Shown piece by piece: positions 1 through 5,282 of a stretch of 5,282 nt of DNA. The stretch covers positions 1-5,282 of the forward strand of contig DRQI01000128.1 in the NCBI GenBank assembly GCA_011330545.1. Direction: 5' to 3'. The translations under genes and the position numbers were made by a program. The first letter of the stretch is position 1. Every line of letters starts with the position of its first letter. This DNA is from Flavobacteriia bacterium. GTDB taxonomy: Bacteria; Bacteroidota; Bacteroidia; Flavobacteriales; Flavobacteriaceae. The notes under the pieces were generated by a model that was not told where the DNA came from, did no database searches, and saw only the letters and a list, made by a program, of their open reading frames with translations.

Positions 1-153
1 GTACCGCAAATAACCTATTTGATAACCAAAAAATATGCTGTTGCCCCCAAACATAGTACCGATTCTTTTGCCAAAAACTCCAATACCAATACGGCTATTG
101 CTATGATTTTGGATAATTTGAAATATGGAGGGGTTTTTGGGGTTGGCGATTAG
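1..153 (+). CDS. 3' end of an unrecognised plus-strand gene
   Basis: Frame 1 is open from the window edge to a TAG at 151-153, giving 50 residues and ending in YGGVFGVGD. The start lies outside the window. The stretch is rich in Asn, Thr and Ser in its middle (SFAKNSNTNTAIA) and ends in a Gly-rich tail. I see no lipobox, membrane segment or catalytic motif, and I do not recognise the family. Its base composition (23 G/C in the first 60 bases) resembles the ABC transporter region on the right rather than the AT-rich pair next to it, so it is probably a resident gene. It converges on the DUF5131 gene with 130 bases between the two stops. That it is a real coding end is inferred from the open frame, the plausible composition and the lack of a better explanation. 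An open stretch of 50 codons alone is not decisive. Confidence 0.55.
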   Translation, partial: VPQITYLITKKYAVAPKHSTDSFAKNSNTNTAIAMILDNLKYGGVFGVGD

Positions 154-283
154 CAGTTTATTGGTTTAAAAAAACGTGATAATCAATTTCAGAAATAGAA
201 TTTTTCAATTACTATATCATCTTTCGCTATTTTATTATTTTACGAGAAGTACATATAGCCTTTAACTCGTCAGTTATTTTATT
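154..283. other. AT-rich convergent intergenic spacer
   Basis: This spacer separates two converging genes, so transcription from both sides should end here. I found no strong GC-rich hairpin with a T-run. The best structures are weak, such as TGATA near 169 pairing with TATCA near 217 across an AT-rich interior. No tRNA, small ORF or convincing attachment site is visible. Confidence 0.5.
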
Positions 284-1009
284 TCAAACACTATGCTGTA
301 ATTCAATTTCAGGCATTTCATCATACGTTCGGCCATTTAAAATTCGACCGTTTTTCTTTTTATTCTTCCCACCCCATTGTTTGAAAAAGAATGCAACATC
401 TGTTTTTTTACATTGCTCTTGAATATCTAAGACCCAATCTGCATCCATTAATCTAGGCTTGTGTCCGCTTTCACCACCAACAATTACCCAATCAATACCT
501 TCTAAATTCATATTCGGAACAGGGCCAATTAAAGGTTCTAACGATAGAAATTTAACTTTAGAACTTATTTTTCGCAAAAAATCAATTCTGTGAGTATTTT
601 CATTGTCTTCAACAGAAACCCCCATCCAAATATTATGGGACCATTTTAGTTTAGTATGTAGTTCAAATAACCGTTCCGCTCTTTTAGTTAAAACTTGGAA
701 GACGTGTTGTGGGTTTTCATTCATCACTTTAAAAACCTTTTGGATAAATTCTATTGGTATATCTTTGTGAAATAAATCACTCATCGAATTAACAAAAACT
801 ACTTTTGATTTTTTCCAAGTATAAGGCTCTTTTAAAGAATTCAAATGTGTTCTAACTTTAAAATTATCCTTATATTTCGTAATTCCCATTGCTTTAAGTC
901 TTCTTGACATAATTTCTGCATAGCAAAATTTACACCCTTGAGAAATTTTAGTACATCCTGTTGTTGGATTCCAAGTCATTTCCGTCCATTCAATACTTGA
1001 TTTTGCCAT
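284..1009 (-). CDS. DUF5131 (phage Gp37/Gp68) family three-Cys radical-SAM-like protein
   Basis: This 241-residue protein matches the DUF5131 / phage Gp37-Gp68 family along its whole length. Near the N-terminus is WNPTTGC(19)-x6-C(26)-x2-C(29)-Y, the three-cysteine cluster that gives the pair its name and that probably binds an iron-sulfur cluster as in radical SAM enzymes. Other family landmarks follow in order: NSMSDLFH (about 74-81), LTKR (107-110), WMGVSVE (128-134), FLSLEPL (154-160), WVIVGGESG (174-182), FFFKQWGG (207-214) and GRTYDEMP (226-233). All are intact, so the gene looks functional. The cysteine spacing differs from the classical CxxxCxxC, so radical SAM chemistry is an inference, and the substrate is unknown to me. 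The ATG at 1007-1009 sits five bases after the TcmP stop, behind an A-rich leader without a Shine-Dalgarno sequence. The two genes are therefore almost certainly cotranscribed. The gene is more AT-rich than its flanks, which suggests transfer, and the family is common in phages. Confidence 0.93.
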   Translation of the reverse strand: MAKSSIEWTEMTWNPTTGCTKISQGCKFCYAEIMSRRLKAMGITKYKDNFKVRTHLNSLKEPYTWKKSKVVFVNSMSDLFHKDIPIEFIQKVFKVMNENPQHVFQVLTKRAERLFELHTKLKWSHNIWMGVSVEDNENTHRIDFLRKISSKVKFLSLEPLIGPVPNMNLEGIDWVIVGGESGHKPRLMDADWVLDIQEQCKKTDVAFFFKQWGGKNKKKNGRILNGRTYDEMPEIELQHSV

Positions 1010-1014
1010 AGTTT

Positions 1015-1869
1015 TTATTTTTGGTTGTACTTTTTAGTAATTTCATTAGCAATTTTCACCGCTGTTTGATTATTGGATGCCATTAAAAAGTGAAACATTG
1101 TTGAATTAGATTTGTTTTTCAGAACGTATGGATTTGACACAAATTTAAATAATTTATTTAATCTTTCTTTGTAAAGTCTAGCGGATTTTTCAATTGCTTT
1201 ATCTTCTTTAGTAATCACAATTTCGTCTCCAAATAATGTTGGAATAGTTTTTTCTTTATAAAAATAATCAATTATTTCTTGTTTTCCCATACCTAAAAAC
1301 GTTTCTAATCTTTCTATCCAAGCGTCAGAAATTCGACCATTTTTTTTAAGCAAACGATTTACACCCATTCCTGTAGGTACTAATATCCAAACGTCAACAC
1401 TTAATTCTTGTAATGAGATTAACGATTTCCAATTTAACTGCATTCCACAAGGGTCAATATATGCTAAAACTTTAAATTTTCTTCCTTTAGTAGTTTTTAG
1501 AAACTTACTCATTGTTTCTATTTTTTTATTACAATCTGTATTTACAATATGAATTCTTTTATTACTAAATTCACTTTTAGTCGTTTGCAATAATTTATCA
1601 GCATTTTCAGTCTCTTTCTCAACGAAATAGTACAAATCAAAAGGAATTGGTTTTTCAATTTCTAAAATTCTCTTCGCTGCACCTACAATTATTTTTTGAT
1701 TCTCATTTCTTCCTTTCTTTATAAATCCAGAACCAGCAAATCCATCAAAATATAAAAGTTTCCAATTATTTTTTTTGGCATATTTATTCATTATTGTTAG
1801 ATATGCTTGTGCATATTCAACCAAAATTTCTATTTTATTTTCAGTCCAATTTCCACCAAAATTATTCAT
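1015..1869 (-). CDS. tcmP: three-Cys-motif partner protein TcmP
   Basis: This 284-residue protein has the hallmarks of the TcmP family (NCBI family name: three-Cys-motif partner protein). It opens with FGGNWTENKIEILVEYAQAY, the typical TcmP N-terminus, which supports the ATG at 1867-1869 as the true start. A Rossmann methyltransferase-like series follows: YFDGFAGSG (40-48, motif I), FVE with acidic Glu84 at the end of a predicted second strand (motif II), NTD112 (motif III) and AYIDPCG (136-142) at the place of a DPPY-type motif IV. The segment VPTGMGVNRLL (164-174) is another family landmark. No membrane segment or signal peptide is visible, so it is probably cytoplasmic. Its neighbour five bases downstream is the DUF5131 protein, and the family is named for that association. 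Methyl transfer is inferred from the motifs; no substrate is known to me. The gene is strongly AT-rich: rows 1141-1200 and 1741-1800 have 12 G/C each. Confidence 0.9.
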   Translation of the reverse strand: MNNFGGNWTENKIEILVEYAQAYLTIMNKYAKKNNWKLLYFDGFAGSGFIKKGRNENQKIIVGAAKRILEIEKPIPFDLYYFVEKETENADKLLQTTKSEFSNKRIHIVNTDCNKKIETMSKFLKTTKGRKFKVLAYIDPCGMQLNWKSLISLQELSVDVWILVPTGMGVNRLLKKNGRISDAWIERLETFLGMGKQEIIDYFYKEKTIPTLFGDEIVITKEDKAIEKSARLYKERLNKLFKFVSNPYVLKNKSNSTMFHFLMASNNQTAVKIANEITKKYNQK

Positions 1870-1947
1870 ATATTTTGATTTTTTCTGTAGTACTTTAGGA
1901 ATTGTTAAGCCAAAACGAGTTAGAATTCATGTTTAGCGATTATTAAA

Positions 1948-1978
1948 CGAAGTTAATCTTTTTTTATCAAAAAGCCAA
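1948..1978 (-). promoter_or_regulatory. Candidate Bacteroidota-type promoter for the tcmP pair
   Basis: On the minus strand a TTG (1978-1976) is followed after 20 bases by TAACTTCG (1955-1948). The Bacteroidota consensus is TTG, then 19-21 bases, then TAnnTTTG, so the spacing fits and the -7 element has one mismatch. It would give a leader of roughly 70-75 bases before the tcmP ATG. Such a short degenerate pattern can occur by chance in AT-rich DNA. Confidence 0.3.
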
Positions 1979-2015
1979 TAAAGATATAGTTTCACTAGGG
2001 CAAACTCCTACTTTT

Positions 2016-2092
2016 CTCTATGTGACTCTTTGTTTTCTTAGTGAAACTCCGTGTAATAGTTATTTCACAAAGACACACAGAGGTTCACAGAG
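2016..2092. repeat. Imperfect inverted repeat of CTCTGTG/CACAGAG words
   Basis: The left arm (2016-2046) begins CTCTATGTGACTCT and ends GTGAAA. The right arm (2063-2092), read on the opposite strand, begins CTCTGTGAACCTCT and ends GTGAAA. The arms align over about 30 bases with a few mismatches and small gaps, around a 16-base centre. A further exact 10-base inverted pair, AGTTTCACTA at 1988-1997 and TAGTGAAACT at 2039-2048, suggests the element may begin near 1988. Intergenic repeats made of degenerate CTCTGTGT/ACACAGAG words are, from memory, common in Bacteroidota and other environmental genomes. Whether this copy belongs to a dispersed family cannot be decided from one window. Confidence 0.65.
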
Positions 2093-2099
2093 TTAAAAT

Positions 2100-2134
2100 C
2101 ATAATATAAAATACTGAATGATATTTTGATTATG
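2100..2134 (-). terminator. AT-rich hairpin, possible terminator of the transporter/lipoprotein operon
   Basis: CATAATATAAAATA (2100-2113) pairs with TATTTTGATTATG (2122-2134) around an 8-base loop, with one small bulge or mismatch. On the minus strand the hairpin is followed by ATTTTAA, a short T-rich tail, about 77 bases after the lipoprotein stop. The stem is almost entirely A-T pairs, so it would be weak as an intrinsic terminator. The position is right, but it could also be part of the adjacent repeat element. Confidence 0.3.
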
Positions 2135-2210
2135 AGGGTACAACAAAAGCCTGAGTTTACTCTGATACTTTAACCATAGTTACCGCAGAAAAGAATCGTA
2201 TTAAAGTAGT

Positions 2211-2939
2211 TTATTTCCCTAAATTTTTCACTTCAAAATCGTCAAAATAACTCACGGCATCTGCTTTGGTCCAAAGGCCTACTTTGCCGGCACCGGTAAA
2301 GGTTTTGTCTGTTACTTGAAATAATTCAATGCCGTTTAAATACACCGTAAATAAATCGTCAATTACGGTTAATTGTAATTCATTCCAGTCATTGCCAAGC
2401 GGTTTTACATCAACACCATAAGTCCTCCCTTTGCCGAGCAAGGGCAAATCGGTTCTTTTTCCGTCTTTCATTTTGTAAAGTACTACATTGTCTTCCAATG
2501 GGTTGGCACGTACGATATAATAATTGTCGGCATCGATAAAACGCCAAACAAAACCGCCGCCTTGGTCTTTTTTGCCTTTAACACCTTTGAGCCTTACTTT
2601 TAAGGCTACATTTTTTACTTTAAATCCGTCATAAACAATTTCATTAAAATGGTATCCTATGGGTTGGCTTGATACTTGTGCCAACACCTTATTTTGGTTA
2701 TCGTCAACAATTTTCCAATCGGTACTTTTTCCCCTTCCGGTAAAATATTGCGACCAGCCTGCCGGAATTTTCCCTAAGTCATCATTGTCAAAAGTAAATA
2801 CCGTATCTGTTTGCTGCAAGGGTACGGCTTCGGTAGATTTTCTAATTTTTTCATTTTTTAAAATGGTACTTTGGCTTTTGGCCTGTTTACAGCCAATGAG
2901 CAATAGTAAACTCAACGAAATAATGCCTAGTGTTTTCAT
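2211..2939 (-). CDS. Lipoprotein with DUF1080/ConA-like beta-sandwich domain
   Basis: This 242-residue protein starts with a type II signal peptide: Lys2, a hydrophobic run, then the lipobox L14-I-G-C17. It should be lipidated on Cys17. The residues after the cysteine (KQAKSQ) lack the acidic cluster of known Bacteroidota surface-export signals, so a periplasm-facing anchor is more likely. From about residue 46 there is one beta-sandwich domain of the DUF1080 / 3-keto-disaccharide hydrolase / LamG-like group, with FTFDNDDLGKIPAGW (48-62), GGGFVWRFIDADNYYIVRA (127-145), WNELQL (185-190), YLNG (200-203) and VGLWTKADAVSYFDDFEV (220-237). I see no convincing catalytic pair, so sugar binding is as likely as hydrolysis. 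The gene follows the ABC ATPase after 36 bases and shares its strand, so it is probably the last gene of the operon. A role in transport is not shown by its sequence. The ATG has an A-rich leader. Confidence 0.85.
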   Translation of the reverse strand: MKTLGIISLSLLLLIGCKQAKSQSTILKNEKIRKSTEAVPLQQTDTVFTFDNDDLGKIPAGWSQYFTGRGKSTDWKIVDDNQNKVLAQVSSQPIGYHFNEIVYDGFKVKNVALKVRLKGVKGKKDQGGGFVWRFIDADNYYIVRANPLEDNVVLYKMKDGKRTDLPLLGKGRTYGVDVKPLGNDWNELQLTVIDDLFTVYLNGIELFQVTDKTFTGAGKVGLWTKADAVSYFDDFEVKNLGK

Positions 2940-2975
2940 AATTTTTCTTTTTTATAATGGGTACTCTCCAGTTGG

Positions 2976-3686
2976 TTAATATTCTAAAAAATAGGTTACA
3001 AATTCATTGGTTGATGCTTTAATTTGCGCAACGGTTCCGGTTTCTTCAATGTTGCCTTTGTTTAAAATTACGATGTTGTCTGCTATGGCAAAGGCTTCTT
3101 GATGGTCGTGTGTTACATATACAATGGTCAACCCGAATTGTTGTTTTAGGTTTTTAATATGTGCCAGTATTTTGTGTTTTAATTTTACATCTAGGTTGGC
3201 TAAGGGCTCGTCCATCAATAAAATAGTAGGCTGTAATACCAATGACCGCGCAATGGCTACCAGTTGTTTTTGTCCGCCCGAAAGTTGATGGGGATACTTA
3301 TTTTCATAACCTTGTAATTCAAAAAAATTCAATATTTCACGTACTTTTTCTTGGATATTTTTTTCTTTTCTTTCTTCCAATCCGAAAGCAATATTTTTAT
3401 AAACAGAAAAGTGGGGCCACAGTGCCAAGTCTTGAAAGATAAACCCGATATTCCGTTTGTGAGGAGGGATACGTAGTTGTGCGTTTTTAGTAACGGTTTC
3501 GCCGGCGATGGCAATCTCTCCCGATTGAGGAATTTCTAATCCGGCAATCAAACGCAAGAGGGTGGTTTTTCCGCTTCCCGACCCGCCGAGTAAACATGTA
3601 ATTTGGTCGGCGTCTATTGATAGGCTCAAATTGGTTAATACTGATTTTGTTCCGTACGCGTGCCCTATGTTAGTGAGTTCAATCAT
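2976..3686 (-). CDS. ABC transporter ATP-binding protein, FbpC/PotA-like, short form
   Basis: This 236-residue nucleotide-binding protein would power the adjacent permease from the cytoplasmic side. All ABC motifs are intact: aromatic A-loop Tyr11, Walker A GGSGSGKT (34-41), Q-loop Gln85 in GFIFQDLALWPH, signature LSGGQ (135-139), Walker B ILLMDE (155-160) with catalytic Glu160, D-loop LANLD (162-166) and switch His193 in YVTHDHQEA. The IFQDLALWPH and THDHQEA segments are typical of the iron(III)/spermidine/sulfate importer class. Proteins of that class usually have about 350 residues with a C-terminal regulatory (TOBE) domain. This one stops shortly after the ATPase core (ETGTVAQIKAS, then FVTYFLEY), so the regulatory domain is absent. 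The stop is followed by a normal gene junction, not a visible remnant, so it looks like a natural short form. Its ATG overlaps the permease stop by 8 bases (ATGATTGA), which indicates translational coupling. The substrate is not shown by this gene alone. Confidence 0.92.
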   Translation of the reverse strand: MIELTNIGHAYGTKSVLTNLSLSIDADQITCLLGGSGSGKTTLLRLIAGLEIPQSGEIAIAGETVTKNAQLRIPPHKRNIGFIFQDLALWPHFSVYKNIAFGLEERKEKNIQEKVREILNFFELQGYENKYPHQLSGGQKQLVAIARSLVLQPTILLMDEPLANLDVKLKHKILAHIKNLKQQFGLTIVYVTHDHQEAFAIADNIVILNKGNIEETGTVAQIKASTNEFVTYFLEY

Positions 3687-5253
3687 TCGTAAAATGGTAT
3701 TTTTTGGCCAATGGCTTTACGATAAAATAAAAACCGGTTATTAGCAATAAAGTAACAGAAAAAACAAGTAAGGTCATTGAACTCGTTATTGCTTGGGGTG
3801 CATTTGCCATAATGGTAAAAACTTTGATGGGCATTATTTCGGTTCCGGGCGGATACACCATAATTGTAGTACCTAGTTCGCCTAAGCTAAAAATAAAACT
3901 AACCACAAAAGAAACAAATAAAGCCGGAAGTAGCAACGGAAGTATAATTTTCCGTAAGCGTACAGAAAAAGAAATTCCCTCCATCTGCGCGGCTTCTTCT
4001 AGTGAATTTGGAATTTGTTTGATGGCATTCCCTATTAATTTTGTGGAGATAAATGAATATTTTCCTACATAACCTATGAGTATGATGGCATAACTTGCGT
4101 AAATAAAAGTAAATGCCGGTTGATTGTAAAATTTTATTAGGCTGATGCCGAAAACCGTTGAAGGAATGGCAAAAACAATGAGCATCAACCAATTAAACGA
4201 TTTTGCTAGAGGGCTTTTTGTATGCCGATGGGTATAATAAGCAACGGTAAACCCGATAAAAACAATGAGTAGGGCACCCGTAAATGCCATCGCTATAGAA
4301 TTGCCGAAAGTTGGAAGTAATAGTGTAAATGCTTTTGTAAAATTTGCCCATCCGCCTTTAAAAGATTGGGTAAGAAGTGTTAGAAAAGGAAAAATTACCG
4401 AAATAAACAACCATCCGAAAAGAAATAATTGACTTAGGTAGTTGCTATTTTTTAGATTGTAAAATGTATGGCTTGCCCCTTTATTTCCAATGGTGAAAAA
4501 CGGCGCATCAGCCAAGTATTTCTTTTCTGAAAGCAATAGCAATACACAAATTAAAATTAATAAAGTAGCTTGTAAAATGGCAAGGGTATGGTTGTAAAAT
4601 GCTGAAAATTGGGTAAATATTTCGGTAGTAAAAACGTCAACTCCGAAAAAAGCAGGGACTGAAAATTCTGAAATGCTGAAAATAAAAATAAGGGTAAAAG
4701 AACTGATGAGTGCCGGTTTTATCAACGGCAAGGTAATGTTAAAAAAAGTGCTTTTAGTATTGGTAATCATTCGCCCGGCATCTTCTAACTGTGCATTTAT
4801 AGTTGTCAGGGCACTGCCAATAATGAGCATGGCCAATGGCGTAAAAATGGTAGTCAATACAAAGAGCACCCCGATATAAGAAGTGATAAAACTTGTTTTA
4901 TCAAAAGCGATGAAAAAAAAATCTTTCCAGGCTACTGCCAAAATATACGGCGAAATGATTAACGGAACCAGCAATACAATTTTAAAAAAACTGCTAAATT
5001 TAGTAGTGGTTTTGTAAAGTAAAAACCCCAATAATACCCCGAGTACTGTTGACAGAAAGGCAATAAGGGCAGACAACCCGATACTTTTAAGGAGCAGATA
5101 AAAAGCTTCGACATTTAACAAGTGCAAATTTTTTAGAAAGGAACCGTCTGTAAAAGTTGTAGCGATGGTATATACTATGGGGATGGCCACAAAGAAAACA
5201 AAGAGTACATATACTATTGCATACAGCGGATGTGCAATTAATTTTCGGCCCAT
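3679..5253 (-). CDS. Fused two-domain ABC importer permease, FbpB-like (probable iron(III))
   Basis: This 524-residue inner-membrane protein contains two tandem BPD_transp_1 permease halves, the arrangement of FbpB/SfuB iron(III) permeases, and its length is normal for that family. I count about 12 hydrophobic segments, six per half, at roughly 9-31, 53-80, 91-109, 124-150, 180-200, 224-242, 271-293, 316-340, 352-374, 383-398, 439-466 and 490-513. Each half has an EAA coupling loop. The second, EEAAQMEG with IILP (419-439), is canonical. The first, LEDAGRMI with ITLP (156-176), keeps the spacing but has Ile163 in place of the conserved glycine. The loops should dock on the ATPase encoded just downstream. 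The ATG at 5253 lies inside the preceding gene with a 16-base overlap. The frame is also open upstream to the window edge, but the following MGRKLIAHPLYAIVYVL reads as a normal start into the first membrane segment. Iron is inferred from architecture; thiamine or phosphonate importers share this fold. Confidence 0.88.
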   Translation of the reverse strand: MGRKLIAHPLYAIVYVLFVFFVAIPIVYTIATTFTDGSFLKNLHLLNVEAFYLLLKSIGLSALIAFLSTVLGVLLGFLLYKTTTKFSSFFKIVLLVPLIISPYILAVAWKDFFFIAFDKTSFITSYIGVLFVLTTIFTPLAMLIIGSALTTINAQLEDAGRMITNTKSTFFNITLPLIKPALISSFTLIFIFSISEFSVPAFFGVDVFTTEIFTQFSAFYNHTLAILQATLLILICVLLLLSEKKYLADAPFFTIGNKGASHTFYNLKNSNYLSQLFLFGWLFISVIFPFLTLLTQSFKGGWANFTKAFTLLLPTFGNSIAMAFTGALLIVFIGFTVAYYTHRHTKSPLAKSFNWLMLIVFAIPSTVFGISLIKFYNQPAFTFIYASYAIILIGYVGKYSFISTKLIGNAIKQIPNSLEEAAQMEGISFSVRLRKIILPLLLPALFVSFVVSFIFSLGELGTTIMVYPPGTEIMPIKVFTIMANAPQAITSSMTLLVFSVTLLLITGFYFIVKPLAKKYHFTND

Positions 5254-5282
5254 TTTTTCAGGTAATTTTGAATTTCTTCTAA
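5238..5282 (-). CDS. 3' end of the upstream operon gene, possibly the substrate-binding protein
   Basis: Read on the minus strand from the window edge, the frame gives LEEIQNYLKKWAEN and a TAA at 5240-5238. It overlaps the permease start by 16 bases, matching the tight packing of the permease-ATPase junction. The residues look like an amphipathic C-terminal helix. In FbpABC-type operons the periplasmic binding protein precedes the permease, so that is the first guess, but 14 residues cannot identify a family. A regulator or another enzyme is equally possible. Confidence 0.5.
   Translation of the reverse strand, partial: LEEIQNYLKKWAEN

Larger units (their letters stand above)
1870..2210. other. 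Intergenic region between the tcmP pair and the transporter operon
   Basis: These 341 bases hold no convincing coding sequence. From left to right I see the tcmP leader and a candidate promoter (to about 1978), a CTCTGTG-type inverted repeat (2016-2092), an AT-rich hairpin (2100-2134), and then about 75 bases with nothing recognisable up to the lipoprotein stop. All genes on both sides are on the minus strand. The region therefore has to end the lipoprotein transcript and start the tcmP transcript. Confidence 0.6.

Noticed and set aside
263..1922. 8-base inverted pair TAACTCGT (263-270) and ACGAGTTA (1915-1922) flanking the cassette, as possible element ends
   Set aside because: Eight bases is short enough to occur by chance over this span. 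The pair is not at symmetric distances from the genes, and there is no transposase or target-site duplication.
1897..1932. Eleven-codon minus-strand frame upstream of tcmP as a leader peptide
   Set aside because: It has no ribosome binding context, no regulatory codon run and no attenuator-like structure, and short frames of this kind are expected by chance.
146..1942. Direct 7-mer GCGATTA at 146-152 and 1936-1942 as an attachment-site pair
   Set aside because: It is too short to be significant in 5 kb of AT-rich sequence, has no extended homology around it, and no integrase gene is present.
1988..2134. Repeat region as a CRISPR array
   Set aside because: There is a single inverted structure with no regularly spaced direct repeats or unique spacers, and no cas gene is in the window.
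2152..2161. GAGTTTACTC as a terminator stem
   Set aside because: The stem is only four base pairs with a two-base loop and no T-run, so it could not act as a terminator.
2659..2979. Plus-strand open frame of 106 codons opposite the lipoprotein gene
   Set aside because: It lies antisense to a gene with a clear signal peptide and domain. Its protein has no recognisable motif and looks like a shadow frame.
3812..4192. Overlapping open frames on both strands inside the permease gene
   Set aside because: They overlap a well-supported membrane protein, and their translations have no family features or plausible start context.

Overview
The window looks like part of the chromosome of a low-GC Bacteroidota, most likely a flavobacterium-type organism. 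This is inferred from A-rich leaders without a clear Shine-Dalgarno sequence, a short lipoprotein signal of Bacteroidota style, and a promoter-like TTG / TAnnTTTG spacing. No rRNA or other marker gene is present, so the assignment is tentative.

Layout. Positions 1-153 hold the 3' end of an unrecognised plus-strand gene. Converging on it are two minus-strand genes that form a compact pair (284-1869). The upstream gene is a three-Cys-motif partner protein of the TcmP family, with Rossmann methyltransferase-like motifs. Five bases downstream is a DUF5131 (phage Gp37/Gp68 family) protein with the C-x6-C-x2-C cluster expected of a radical-SAM-like enzyme. The pair is clearly more A+T-rich than the flanks: rows 1141-1200 and 1741-1800 each have 12 G/C in 60, against 23 in row 2221-2280 and 28 in row 3481-3540. 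This fits an acquired accessory cassette of phage or mobile-element type.

Positions 1870-2210 are intergenic. They carry a candidate promoter for the cassette, an imperfect inverted repeat built of CTCTGTG/CACAGAG-like words (about 2016-2092), and an AT-rich hairpin (2100-2134) that may terminate the operon on the right.

Positions 2211-5282 are a minus-strand operon, transcribed right to left. It contains the last 14 codons of an upstream gene, a fused two-domain ABC permease of the iron(III) FbpB type, a short FbpC-like ATPase, and a lipoprotein with a DUF1080/ConA-like beta-sandwich domain. The first three genes overlap (16 nt and 8 nt), so translation is probably coupled. The permease and ATPase together would form an inner-membrane importer. 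The cut-off upstream gene is where a periplasmic binding protein would be expected.

The most interesting element is the TcmP-DUF5131 pair. Both members are recognisable families that are known to co-occur, but I know of no established biochemical function for them.
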